Notes: a model not told the origin generated them from the letters alone. Shown: positions 1 through 7,268, counted from the stretch's first letter. The stretch is 64,000 nt of DNA from Prevotella sp. (GCA_022769825.1 JALEJI010000039.1:29582-93581); one strand, 5' to 3'. Numbers and translations: made by a program.

Positions 1-4
1 CGTC

Positions 5-111
5 GCCGTTACGCCGTAATCGCGTCGCCGTTACGGTGTAATCGCGATGCCATTACGGTGAAATCGCGTTGCCGTTACGGTGTAACGGCGATGCGATTTC
101 ACCGTAACGGC
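5..111. repeat. Phased half-site array, copy A (five 22-bp units)
   Basis: Ten 8-bp half-sites follow each other at an exact 11-bp step. The basic unit is GCCGTTAC-GGT-GTAATCGC, so adjacent half-sites face each other; 3-bp spacers (GTC, GAT, GTT) separate the units. The fourth unit is a full palindrome (GCCGTTAC-GGT-GTAACGGC), and the fifth is switched to GCGATTTC-ACC-GTAACGGC. Copy B at 28188-28294 has the same five-unit plan with the last unit switched. The array starts at the window edge, so more units could lie upstream. No protein-coding reading is plausible. Confidence 0.85.
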
Positions 112-236
112 AACACTTTTTGGCAAAAAACCGACCAACGGCATATTCAAAGGGCGGAAGGCTACCCTTTTTCCGCTCTATTTGACCCTGCCGCCAAGTG
201 TTAAATTTCGGCAATAATATTTTACATTTTTCGGCT
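112..236. repeat. Conserved module following repeat array, copy A
   Basis: This stretch closely matches 28295-28415 at nearly equal length. Shared words include AAAACCGACC, AAGGCTACCCTTTTTCCGCT, CCAAGTGTTAAATTTCGG and CAATAATATTTTACATTTTT. It has no open frame with coding character and lies directly after the half-site array in both places, so array and module form one mobile or domesticated element of about 230 bp. It contains self-complementary stretches (GGCGGAA against TTCCGC). Function unknown; a structured RNA, a protein-binding platform or a non-autonomous element are all possible. Confidence 0.75.
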
Positions 237-271
237 CCATAACGAATTGTATGGGTTATCTTACAACCGCT

Positions 272-387
272 TTGCAGGGGCGGGTAGGGATGGTTAGGGC
301 CCGTCCGCAACCAATGTGAACGGATTGACAATTTATTTGCCATTCGGGTTGCGGACGGGCCCTAACCATCCCTACCAGCCCCTGCAA
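272..387. repeat. MITE-like inverted-repeat element, copy 1
   Basis: Two arms of about 40 bp are inverted copies of each other (left begins TTGCAGGGGCGGGTAGGGAT, right ends in CCAGCCCCTGCAA) around a 33-bp centre that contains GACAATTTATTTGCCATTC. The element at 822-928 has the same arms and the same centre in reverse orientation. Small size, terminal inverted repeats and lack of coding capacity fit a MITE or REP-type element. It lies downstream of tRNA-Phe. Confidence 0.75.
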
Positions 388-415
388 GTCATCACCCCCC
401 GAAACATCATGGCAC

Positions 416-453
416 AAAAAAATCCGGCAGAGACCGAAGCCAATAACCGGATT
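416..453 (-). terminator. Terminator of tRNA-Phe
   Basis: An inverted repeat AATCCGG (421-427) and CCGGATT (447-453) is followed on the minus strand by a run of seven T residues (416-422 read in complement). It begins 18 bp beyond the tRNA-Phe 3' end. Confidence 0.65.
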
Positions 454-470
454 AGAATGAAAGGAGGAAG

Positions 471-543
471 TGGTACCTCTTGGAGTTGAACCAAGGACAC
501 ATGGATTTTCAGTCCATTGCTCTACCACCTGAGCTAAGGTACC
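471..543 (-). tRNA. tRNA-Phe (GAA)
   Basis: On the minus strand the sequence folds as a full cloverleaf: acceptor stem GGTACCT/AGGTACC, D arm with GCTC...GAGC, anticodon arm ATGGA-CTGAAAA-TCCAT with anticodon GAA, and T arm CTTGG-TTCAACT-CCAAG. It is 73 nt long with discriminator A; CCA is not encoded. Confidence 0.97.
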
Positions 544-586
544 GTGTTGTTTGCAATTGAAAAGTTGTTGTTTCTCGTTTGCGAGT

Positions 587-619
587 GCAAAGGTACAACT
601 TTTTCTTAAACTCCACAAA
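587..619 (-). promoter_or_regulatory. Promoter of tRNA-Phe
   Basis: Minus-strand TTTG (619-616) and TACCTTTG (595-588) are separated by 20 bp. This matches the Bacteroidetes primary sigma consensus TTTG-N19/20-TAnnTTTG and lies about 45 bp upstream of tRNA-Phe. Confidence 0.8.
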
Positions 620-686
620 CATTTCGTTGTTTTTTTTCAAATTTCTTTTTTTTGCCTTTTTATTTCGTCTTTCTGAAAAAAAATGA

Positions 687-694
687 TACCTTTG
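687..694 (+). promoter_or_regulatory. Promoter -7 element of tRNA-Pro
   Basis: TACCTTTG fits the Bacteroidetes -7 consensus TAnnTTTG and ends 10 bp before the tRNA. A weak -33 match (TTCTG, 671-675) lies upstream. Confidence 0.7.
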
Positions 695-704
695 CACACA
701 GAAT

Positions 705-777
705 CGGGATGTAGCGCAGTTGGTAGCGCACTACGTTCGGGACGTAGGGGTCGCCAGTTCGAGTCCGGTCATCCCGA
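705..777 (+). tRNA. tRNA-Pro (CGG)
   Basis: Cloverleaf with acceptor stem CGGGATG/CATCCCG, D arm GCGC...GCGC, anticodon arm CTACG-TTCGGGA-CGTAG (anticodon CGG) and T loop AGTTCGAGT. 73 nt, discriminator A, CCA not encoded. It has its own promoter and terminator, so it is a single-gene unit divergent from tRNA-Phe. Confidence 0.95.
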
Positions 778-781
778 CAAG

Positions 782-818
782 AAAAGGGAAGCAACCTCAA
801 GTGGTCGCTTCCCTTTTT
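782..818 (+). terminator. Terminator of tRNA-Pro
   Basis: AAAAGGGAAGC (782-792) pairs with GCTTCCCTTTT (807-817), with T residues after the stem. It starts 4 bp after the tRNA. Confidence 0.85.
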
Positions 819-821
819 GCT

Positions 822-928
822 TTGCAGGGGCGGGCCCTGTGCCCGTCCGCAACCCGAATGGCAAATAAATTGTCGATGCCTGCACATTGGTTGCGGACGG
901 GCCCTAACCATCCCTACCCGCCCCTGCA
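822..928. repeat. MITE-like inverted-repeat element, copy 2 (reverse orientation)
   Basis: Same arms as 272-387, but the centre (starting GAATGGCAAATAAATTGTC) is the reverse complement of the copy 1 centre, so the element is inserted in the other orientation. The left arm carries a variant block, GGGCACAGGGCCCGCC when read on the minus strand. The same block recurs alone near 5801-5848 and 27976-28012. No coding capacity. Confidence 0.75.
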
Positions 929-964
929 CGTTGGACGTGACACGTCGTTTACAACACGTGCTTA

Positions 965-1435
965 TCAGTCGTCGACGATGCCTATCAGCGCCGCCACGTC
1001 CTCGGCGTTGACATTGCCCGTGAGCAAGATGCCAACGCAGGAGTTGCTACCCGACGACAGGGCCACTATCTCCTTTATCGTGTCGCCCTTCTGCTTTACC
1101 AGGATGCTCATGCCCTCGCTCTTGCCCTTCTTCATGCCGGTGAACTCGCTGTAGCCATCGCCATCGAGAGCCTTTATCTTCTTTACGAACTTCCGCCTGA
1201 CGCGGCCCGAGCAATCGGTGAGCTTCAATATCTTCACCTCGTCCACCTCCTTGAGCAAGGCATTGACATTGCCATCCTTCATCTTGGCGGCGGCAATGGT
1301 AAGCATGAGTTTCGGCACGCTGACACACTCGGCGTGCTTCTTGTCACGGAAGTCATTGAACACGCTGTTTGCCTTTTGGCAGAAAGCCATCTGGCAAGTA
1401 AGCATCAATAATAATGTAAACAGAATCTTTTTCAT
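965..1435 (-). CDS. Exported DUF4252 family protein
   Basis: A 156-residue protein with an N-terminal signal sequence (residues 1-20, hydrophobic core LFTLLLMLTCQMAF, then CQKAN). The rest resembles the DUF4252 family of small exported Bacteroidetes proteins: a helical N-terminal half, then an alternating beta pattern (EGMSILVKQ, KEIVALSSG, CVGILLTGNV), ending in an Asp pair. Function unknown. The residue before the likely cleavage site is Cys, but MAFC is not a good lipobox. It is last in a minus-strand run after the helix-hairpin-helix gene (18-bp gap). Family assignment is moderate, export is good. Confidence 0.75.
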   Translation of the reverse strand: MKKILFTLLLMLTCQMAFCQKANSVFNDFRDKKHAECVSVPKLMLTIAAAKMKDGNVNALLKEVDEVKILKLTDCSGRVRRKFVKKIKALDGDGYSEFTGMKKGKSEGMSILVKQKGDTIKEIVALSSGSNSCVGILLTGNVNAEDVAALIGIVDD

Positions 1436-1453
1436 GTGACTATCGTTTTATAG

Positions 1454-2380
1454 CTAATACTCTATATAATGTCTTAGACGCTCAAAATCGTCGGGCGTAA
1501 AATACTTCATCAGTTTCAGCTGCCCCATGTCGTGTATCTCACCATACAATCGCCTGTAATCGACGATGGCCTTGGCCTGGTAATAATTAATGTACGGATG
1601 CCGCCTCAGCTCCACAAGCGACAGCTTGTTGACGTTGAGCCTGTGCACCTTGGCAGGGTTAACCTCGAAGTAGGGCAAGGCCTCCTCGGGCATGTCCTGT
1701 ATCTCAAGTAGCTGCCGCACGGAATAGAAGCCTCCCAGCATCTTCCTCATGCGCACTATCTGACGGGCGAAATAGGGACCGATGCCCGGCACCTTCAGCA
1801 GCAGGACGGTGTCGGCATCGTTAAGGTCCATGCGCTCGCCCGGCCTTAGCTTGGCCGGGAAGCGCCGTCCCGGCACGCTGTCGGGAGCCTCACCATAAGG
1901 CACGTTTTGATAGCCCCGCGACGTGTAGGGTTGATAATCGGAGCCGATGCGTATCAGCGGCGCGAGGTCGCGATACTGCTTGTTGGTAAGCCCGTAGACG
2001 CGCCCGAAGTCCTCCTTCCTTCTGAACACGCCGCCCTTGGCACGGTATTTATAGATGTTTCTCACTTGCCACGGCTCCAGGCCGAGGGCAAGCAGCTCAG
2101 TGGAGTCGGCCGTGTTGGGGTCGAACGGGAAACGGCTCACCGAGCGTCCACGCACGGCGTAATAATGATTGCCCTTTCCGCGCCTGTACTCATGATAGTT
2201 GCCCTGGCGGTCGGCTCCCCTGCCCTGCCATGTCGAGTCGGCTTCGCCTGCGCCAGCATACAGGCTCTCCTTGCCATGGAAGACCAGCAAGGCGAGGCTG
2301 ACAATGATGAAGACCGCCAAAAGGAAAAAGATGACACGGCGGTCGGAACGGCGAATGTAATAGAAGTCGTGGAAGCGCAT
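1454..2380 (-). CDS. Membrane-anchored helix-hairpin-helix (ComEA-like) protein
   Basis: A 308-residue protein with one transmembrane segment at about residues 17-34 after a basic start, placing the rest outside the cytoplasm. Three helix-hairpin-helix blocks follow: about 86-145 (FDPNTADSTELLALGL), about 185-235 (MDLNDADTVLLLKVPGIGPY, the classic LLxxPGIG hairpin) and about 245-308 (LNVNKLSLVELRRHPYI). This is the architecture of ComEA-type DNA-binding proteins found in many Bacteroidetes. DNA binding at the envelope is inferred from family only. It begins 4 bp after the transporter stop, so the two are probably cotranscribed, though no functional link is obvious. Confidence 0.82.
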   Translation of the reverse strand: MRFHDFYYIRRSDRRVIFFLLAVFIIVSLALLVFHGKESLYAGAGEADSTWQGRGADRQGNYHEYRRGKGNHYYAVRGRSVSRFPFDPNTADSTELLALGLEPWQVRNIYKYRAKGGVFRRKEDFGRVYGLTNKQYRDLAPLIRIGSDYQPYTSRGYQNVPYGEAPDSVPGRRFPAKLRPGERMDLNDADTVLLLKVPGIGPYFARQIVRMRKMLGGFYSVRQLLEIQDMPEEALPYFEVNPAKVHRLNVNKLSLVELRRHPYINYYQAKAIVDYRRLYGEIHDMGQLKLMKYFTPDDFERLRHYIEY

Positions 2381-2384
2381 GGCG

Positions 2385-3728
2385 TCAGAACAAGCCCAAC
2401 TGGTGCAAGAAGACGATGGCGATGCACGTTGGCGAGACGAAGCGCACGAGGAACAGCCAACCCTTGTAGACAGCCACGGAGACCGTTCCCCAATTGGTGA
2501 ACTCCGCCTTGACCATCTTCTTGGGAGCTATCCAGCCAATGAGGATGCACGTGGCAAAGGAGCCGAGAGGAAGAAGGACATTGGAGGTAAGGAAGTCGCA
2601 GAAGTTGAGAAAGCTCTTGCCGAACACCGTGATGTCGACCGCGCCGCACGACAACGAACAGGCGATACCGATGAATATGGCCACCACTGTCTCGATGACG
2701 GCTCCCTTCTTGCGCGACACATGCAGCTCCTCGAAGATGAGCGACGTGCCTATCTCGTGCATGGAGATGGTGGAAGTGAGCGCGGCAAGGGCAAGCAAGG
2801 CGTAGAACAACACGCCGACCACATATCCGAGGGCGGGCGTGAAAGCCTGCTGGAAGACGTTGGGCAACGTGATGAAGATGAGCGACGGGCCGCTGTCGGG
2901 GTTGACGCCCACGGAGAAAGCCGCGGGGAAAATCATCAGTCCGGCGAGCACCGCCACCAAGGTATCGACAAGCGCCACCTTAATGGATGAGCGCAAGAGG
3001 TTGGTATGGCGAGTGAAGTAAGAAGAATAGGTACACAGGCACGACGTGCCAAGCGACAAAGAGAAGAAGGCCTGGCCCAAGCCGTCGAAGATGACTTGGT
3101 GGTCTACCTTTGAGAAGTCGGGGTAGAAAAGAAACCTTATGCCTTTCCACGCGTTGGGCAGCGAGCACGACGCCACCACGATGATGACAAGCAGGACAAA
3201 GAGGGTTGGCATGAGCACGTTGCTCACCTTCTCTATGCCTCGCCTCACGCCACGCACCACCACGAGATGGGTCATAGTGATGAAAGCCACGGTCCACACG
3301 ATGGGCTCGATGGGCGACGACGTGAACTTGTTGAAGTATTCCTGCACGTAAGCCGCGTCGCCATTGATGTTCCCCATGATTGAGGCGTAAAGATACTGCA
3401 GGCACCAACCGGCAATGACAGAATAGAAGCCAAGGATAATCAGCGACGTCAAGGCGCCTATGGTACCGACTATCGCCCACGCCCCGCCACCGCCTGCACG
3501 GGCATAAGAGCGTGCGGCATTGGCGGAACCGTGACGGCCCACGATAAACTCAGCCACCATGCCCGGCACGCCGAGCAAGACGATGCAAAGGAGATAAATG
3601 ATGATAAACGCCGCGCCGCCATCCTGACCCGTCATGTAGGGGAAACGCCAAATGTTGCCCAACCCGACGGCTGAGCCCGCCGTGGCCAACACCACGCCTA
3701 TCTTTGTACCGAAACTGCCTCGTTCCAT
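2385..3728 (-). CDS. Sodium-dependent amino-acid/neurotransmitter-type transporter (SNF family), paralogue 1
   Basis: A 447-residue, polytopic membrane protein of the NSS/SNF (LeuT-fold) family. The N-terminal block GSAVGLGNIWRFPYMTGQDG is the unwound TM1 motif that binds sodium and substrate; FSLSLGTSCLCTYSSYF is the matching TM6 region. The length fits the 11-TM bacterial form, which lacks TM12. The next gene upstream, 11 bp away, is a close paralogue with the same motifs and matching blocks (AGLMIFPAAFSVGV, PDSGPSLIFITLPNVF), so this is a tandem duplication. Substrate cannot be read from sequence; amino acids are likely. Shares the promoter of paralogue 2. Confidence 0.9.
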   Translation of the reverse strand: MERGSFGTKIGVVLATAGSAVGLGNIWRFPYMTGQDGGAAFIIIYLLCIVLLGVPGMVAEFIVGRHGSANAARSYARAGGGGAWAIVGTIGALTSLIILGFYSVIAGWCLQYLYASIMGNINGDAAYVQEYFNKFTSSPIEPIVWTVAFITMTHLVVVRGVRRGIEKVSNVLMPTLFVLLVIIVVASCSLPNAWKGIRFLFYPDFSKVDHQVIFDGLGQAFFSLSLGTSCLCTYSSYFTRHTNLLRSSIKVALVDTLVAVLAGLMIFPAAFSVGVNPDSGPSLIFITLPNVFQQAFTPALGYVVGVLFYALLALAALTSTISMHEIGTSLIFEELHVSRKKGAVIETVVAIFIGIACSLSCGAVDITVFGKSFLNFCDFLTSNVLLPLGSFATCILIGWIAPKKMVKAEFTNWGTVSVAVYKGWLFLVRFVSPTCIAIVFLHQLGLF

Positions 3729-3739
3729 GATTTCTTATT

Positions 3740-5098
3740 TTATATTATGCCAAACTGATGCAAGAATATCGCCAATATGCACAACGGCGCGACAAAGCGC
3801 ACAAGGAAGAGGAACACCGCGAAAACATGGCGCGACACCGTGCCCCAATTGGTGAACTCGTCCTTGACCAACTTCTTTGGCACGAACCAGCCAATGAACA
3901 AGCAGGTGAAGAAGCCACCGAGAGGCAGGAATATCTGCCCGGTAACGAAGTCGAAGACATCGAACAACGGCTTCCCGGCTATCTCCAGTCCCCTGCCCTG
4001 GCCTAACGACAAGGAGCAGACCGCGCCGATGACGGTGCACACCACGGTGACGATTATGGCTCCCTTCTTGCGGGAGATGTGCAGTTCCTCGTAGAAGAAC
4101 GCCGTGGACACCTCGTGAAGGGAAATCAGCGACGTGAGGGCCGCCAAGGACAGCAAGAGGTAGAACAGCAACGACACGAGCCACCCAAGCAACGGCAAGC
4201 CCGCGAACGCCTCGTTGAAGACGTTGGGCAACGTGATGAAAATCAAGGATGGACCGCTGTCGGGACTGACGCCCACGGAGAACGCGGCAGGGAAAATCAT
4301 CAAACCGGCGAGGATAGCCACCATGGTGTCGATGGAGCATATCTGCACCGCCGACTTCACGAGGTTGGTCTGGCGCGTGAAATAAGAAGCGTAAGTGGAG
4401 ATGCAGCCCATGGCGATGCTCAACGAGTAGAAGCTCTGGCCCAGCGCGCCAAGGAACACGCCCTGGTCCACCTTCGAGAAGTCGGGCTTGAAAAGGAACG
4501 CCACGCCCGCGCCCGCGCCCGGCAAGAGGCACGAGGCCACTACTATGATCAACAACAGTATGAACAACGTGGGCATCATCATCTTGGAGGCCTTCTCTAT
4601 GCCGCCCCTGACACCATGGATGATGACAAAATAGGCCACGAGCATGATGAACGCGAGCCAGAACAAAGGCTGCACCGGATTGGAAGAGAAATCGGCAAAG
4701 TATTGCTTCACGAAATCGGCATCACCGTTCAGCTGTCCCATGATGGAGGCATAGACGTATTGCAAGCACCAACCGGATATCACGGCGTAATAACCCGTTA
4801 TCAGGAAGCCCGTGGACACGCCAAGCAGTCCGACAAACTTCCAAGCCTTGCCATCAGCCATGCGCGAATAGGCGCGATACGTGTTGGCGGCACCATGACG
4901 GCCAATGATAAACTCCGACACCATGCATGGGATGCCAAGCATCAGCACACAGCCGATATAAATCAAGATGAACACGGCGCCACCATTCTGGCCCGCCATA
5001 TAAGGGAAACGCCAAATGTTACCAAGCCCGACGGCACCACCCGCCGTGGCAAGTATCATTCCAATCTTACTGCCAAAACTGGCTCTCTTTTCTGACAT
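3740..5098 (-). CDS. Sodium-dependent amino-acid/neurotransmitter-type transporter (SNF family), paralogue 2
   Basis: A 452-residue NSS/SNF family transporter, first gene of the minus-strand operon that continues with its paralogue. TM1 block GGAVGLGNIWRFPYMAGQNG and TM6 block FYSLSIAMGCISTYASYF are intact. Differences from paralogue 1 cluster in extracellular loops and the TM6 core (SLSIAMGCIS against SLSLGTSCLC), which line the substrate site, so the two may take different substrates. A TAATTTTG promoter element lies 30-37 bp upstream of the ATG. Confidence 0.9.
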   Translation of the reverse strand: MSEKRASFGSKIGMILATAGGAVGLGNIWRFPYMAGQNGGAVFILIYIGCVLMLGIPCMVSEFIIGRHGAANTYRAYSRMADGKAWKFVGLLGVSTGFLITGYYAVISGWCLQYVYASIMGQLNGDADFVKQYFADFSSNPVQPLFWLAFIMLVAYFVIIHGVRGGIEKASKMMMPTLFILLLIIVVASCLLPGAGAGVAFLFKPDFSKVDQGVFLGALGQSFYSLSIAMGCISTYASYFTRQTNLVKSAVQICSIDTMVAILAGLMIFPAAFSVGVSPDSGPSLIFITLPNVFNEAFAGLPLLGWLVSLLFYLLLSLAALTSLISLHEVSTAFFYEELHISRKKGAIIVTVVCTVIGAVCSLSLGQGRGLEIAGKPLFDVFDFVTGQIFLPLGGFFTCLFIGWFVPKKLVKDEFTNWGTVSRHVFAVFLFLVRFVAPLCILAIFLHQFGII

Positions 5099-5127
5099 GT
5101 ATTTTTACTTTCTCACTAATTTTAATG

Positions 5128-5135
5128 CAAAATTA
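5128..5135 (-). promoter_or_regulatory. Promoter -7 element of the transporter operon
   Basis: Minus-strand TAATTTTG matches TAnnTTTG. With a start site about 4-6 bp further on, the leader would be about 25 nt. No clear -33 TTTG was seen. Confidence 0.5.
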
Positions 5136-5245
5136 TAAAATATAATCCTTCCATTCAAACAAATCGAAAGTTTTTAGCGGATAATATGAAAGATTGCATC
5201 AAACCGTGAGTGGCATGCCCGCGTATTGTTGCCGGGCAAGCCGTT

Positions 5246-5746
5246 TCAGCGATATTCCTCCGGCACCAACTGCTTCCAAGCCGAATAAGGGTTGGCAAGC
5301 ATATACGAATTGTAGAAATGCTTATCGCCCGTGACCTCAGGCCCCAAGAAGTCGGGCTTCTCAAATGCCTCGGTCTCGCTTCCGAGTTCCACTTCAGCCA
5401 TCACGAGCCCGTCGTTGGCACCATGAAACTCATCGACCTCAAACGTGTGGTTGCCCACGCCCACAAGGTAGCGATGCTTGTCTATCACGCCTCCCTTGCA
5501 CAGCCTCATGAGATGCGACGCCTCGTCGAGCGTTATCTCTTTCTCAAACTCATAGCGCGTCATGCCGCCGTCACGGCTCTTGCCCTTGATGGTCAAGTAG
5601 GCCTTGTCGTCACGCACGCGCACGCGCACCGTGGCACCTTCGGCAGGGATATAGCCCTGCTGGATGTGGCTTGCCGAAGAAGCCTCGCGCTTAAAGGCGC
5701 CACCATGCTTAACCAGGAACTTACGTTCTATTTCCAATCCACTCAT
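5246..5746 (-). CDS. CYTH domain protein (triphosphate tunnel metalloenzyme)
   Basis: A 166-residue single-domain protein of the CYTH superfamily. The signature ExExK appears as EIERKFLV at residues 5-12, followed by alternating charged strands (TVRVRVRDDKAYLTIKGKS, YEFEKEI, KHRYLV, FEVDEF, VMAEVEL) that form the eight-stranded tunnel binding triphosphates and divalent metal. Bacterial members of this length are usually inorganic triphosphatases or thiamine triphosphatases, less often class IV adenylate cyclases; the sequence alone does not decide. Cytosolic. It stands alone between the transporter operon and the prfB group; no good promoter was seen upstream. Confidence 0.88.
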   Translation of the reverse strand: MSGLEIERKFLVKHGGAFKREASSASHIQQGYIPAEGATVRVRVRDDKAYLTIKGKSRDGGMTRYEFEKEITLDEASHLMRLCKGGVIDKHRYLVGVGNHTFEVDEFHGANDGLVMAEVELGSETEAFEKPDFLGPEVTGDKHFYNSYMLANPYSAWKQLVPEEYR

Positions 5747-5800
5747 TATATAATAATATTATTAATGCCAGGTTGATTCGCGTGATTTGTCAATGCGGCC

Positions 5801-5848
5801 ATCCGGGACGCGGACGGTCACAGGGGCCGCGCCCTGCAAAGCAAAAAG
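5801..5848. repeat. Solo arm of the MITE-like family
   Basis: GCGGACGG-t-CACAGGG followed by CCGC-g-CCcTGCAAAGCAAAAAGG matches the left arm of the element at 822-928, including its flank TGCAAAGCAAAAAGG. No second arm is present. It sits beside the terminator at 5845-5870. Confidence 0.55.
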
Positions 5849-5870
5849 GCGGCTCCGTGGAGCCGCCTTT
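5845..5870 (-). terminator. Terminator downstream of the prfB group
   Basis: AAAGGCGGCTCC (5845-5856) pairs with GGAGCCGCCTTT (5859-5870). On the minus strand T residues follow the stem, 12 bp past the stop of the 64-residue gene. Confidence 0.85.
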
Positions 5871-5882
5871 AATTCCTTTTAA

Positions 5883-6077
5883 TTATTGAACGATAAACAT
5901 TGACCAAATCATGTAGATGATGGCGAGGGCGACGAGGACTCCGAAAATCCATTTCACCACGCTCTCGCCTTGGGTCTTTTGCTTTTCCTTGTGCTCTGTG
6001 CGCTTCTTGGTGGGTGTCGCGTTGTTGACCTCCCTCACTGGCACGTGCTTCAGTTGTTCTTTCTTATTGTTTCCCAT
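5883..6077 (-). CDS. Small tail-anchored membrane protein
   Basis: A 64-residue protein, not recognised. The first 38 residues are very polar and basic (KKEQLKH, KKRTEHKEKQKTQ); residues about 42-62 form one hydrophobic helix (WIFGVLVALAIIYMIWSMF) close to the C-terminus. This is a tail-anchor layout with a cytosolic basic domain. It follows prfB by 54 bp and is closed by a strong terminator, so it is the last gene of the acyl-CoA synthetase-prfB transcript. Coding potential is supported by the neat intergenic fit and the plausible topology, not by homology. Confidence 0.65.
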   Translation of the reverse strand: MGNNKKEQLKHVPVREVNNATPTKKRTEHKEKQKTQGESVVKWIFGVLVALAIIYMIWSMFIVQ

Positions 6078-6131
6078 AGTATGTTTGTTTTAGTTTTCCT
6101 TGTCTCTTCACCGACACTTGCTTGAGGACAG

Positions 6132-7262
6132 TCAGTCTTCCTTCTCGGCGTCGCTCTCGGCGAACTCCATGAGGTAAGCCTTGATGAATCCGTCTATCTT
6201 GCCATCCATCACGCCATCCACGTCGGATGTCTGGTAACCCGTGCGGTGGTCTTTCACGCGACGGTCGTCGAAGACATAGCTTCGGATTTGGCTTCCCCAC
6301 TCTATCTTCTTCTTTCCCGCCTCAATCTTGGCCTTTTCCGCCTGCTGCTTCTTCAAGGCACGGTCGTAGAGTTGGCTCTTCAAGAGTTTCATGGCCTTCT
6401 CGCGGTTCTTTGGCTGGTCGCGCGTCTCGGTGTTCTCAATGAGGATTTCCTCTTTCTCGCCCGTGTCGGGGTCTTCGTATTGATAGCGCAAGCGCACGCC
6501 CGACTCCACCTTGTTGACGTTCTGTCCACCGGCACCGCTCGAGCGGAACGTGTCCCAGCTCACCTTGGCCGGGTCCACATAGACCTCAATGGTGTCGTCG
6601 ACCAGTGGCGTGACGAACACCGACGCGAAACTCGTCATGCGCTTGCCTTGGGCATTATAAGGCGAGACGCGCACCAAGCGATGAACACCATTCTCACTCT
6701 TCAGGTAGCCATAAGCATACTCGCCACCCTCGATGGTCATCGTCATGCTCTTGACGCCGACTTCCTCACCAGGCTGCAAATCAGTGATGGTGGTCTTGTA
6801 GCCGTTGGCCTCACACCAGCGCATATACATGCGCATGAGCATCGAGGCCCAGTCTTGCGCCTCAGTGCCACCAGCGCCAGAATTGATTTTCAGTACCGCG
6901 TCCATGGAGTCCTCGTCTTGGCGCAGCATGTTTTTCAGCTCGAGGTCCTCGATGCACTTGACAGCCTTGGCATAATCGGCGTCGACCTCCTCCTCCGTCA
7001 CGAGTTCCTCCTTATAATAGTCGAAAGCGAGCTGCAGCTCGTCGGCATTCTGCTTGCACTGCTTGTAGCCGTTGAGCCATTTCTCTATGCCCTTCACCTT
7101 CTTCATTTGCGCCTCAGCCCTTTTGGGGTCATCCCAAAAGTCAGGAGCCTGCGTGCGCAATTGCTCCTCCTCGAATTCTACTTTCTTCTGGTCAATATTG
7201 AGATAGTGGTGAAGCTTCTCGGTACGCTCCAGCACGTCTTTCAGTTGATCTGATGTTATCAT
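6132..7262 (-). CDS. prfB: Peptide chain release factor 2
   Basis: A 376-residue class I release factor that recognises UGA and UAA stop codons and triggers peptide release on the ribosome. The N-terminal coiled coil, the GGQ motif (RSSGAGGQNVNKVESGVR, residues 245-247), and the C-terminal GSQIRSYVFDDRRVKDHRTG match RF2. Two oddities: the frame is continuous through the N-terminus (HHYLNIDQKK), so the +1 programmed frameshift and in-frame UGA seen at this place in E. coli are absent. The stop-recognition tripeptide SPF is SPY (residues 200-202). Start ATG lies 6 bp after the acyl-CoA synthetase stop, so the gene is cotranscribed with it. Confidence 0.96.
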   Translation of the reverse strand: MITSDQLKDVLERTEKLHHYLNIDQKKVEFEEEQLRTQAPDFWDDPKRAEAQMKKVKGIEKWLNGYKQCKQNADELQLAFDYYKEELVTEEEVDADYAKAVKCIEDLELKNMLRQDEDSMDAVLKINSGAGGTEAQDWASMLMRMYMRWCEANGYKTTITDLQPGEEVGVKSMTMTIEGGEYAYGYLKSENGVHRLVRVSPYNAQGKRMTSFASVFVTPLVDDTIEVYVDPAKVSWDTFRSSGAGGQNVNKVESGVRLRYQYEDPDTGEKEEILIENTETRDQPKNREKAMKLLKSQLYDRALKKQQAEKAKIEAGKKKIEWGSQIRSYVFDDRRVKDHRTGYQTSDVDGVMDGKIDGFIKAYLMEFAESDAEKED

Positions 7263-7268
7263 TTTCGC

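Noticed and set aside
5..111. Possible CRISPR array
   Set aside because: Units are 22 bp with 3-bp gaps, built from alternating palindromic half-sites; there are no spacers of usable length and no cas genes.
53..618. Open frames over the MITE-like repeat and tRNA-Phe
   Set aside because: They translate through the tRNA gene and inverted-repeat arms; composition is not protein-like.
7195..7215. Programmed frameshift site in prfB
   Set aside because: No in-frame UGA or slippery CUU-U; the frame runs straight through.
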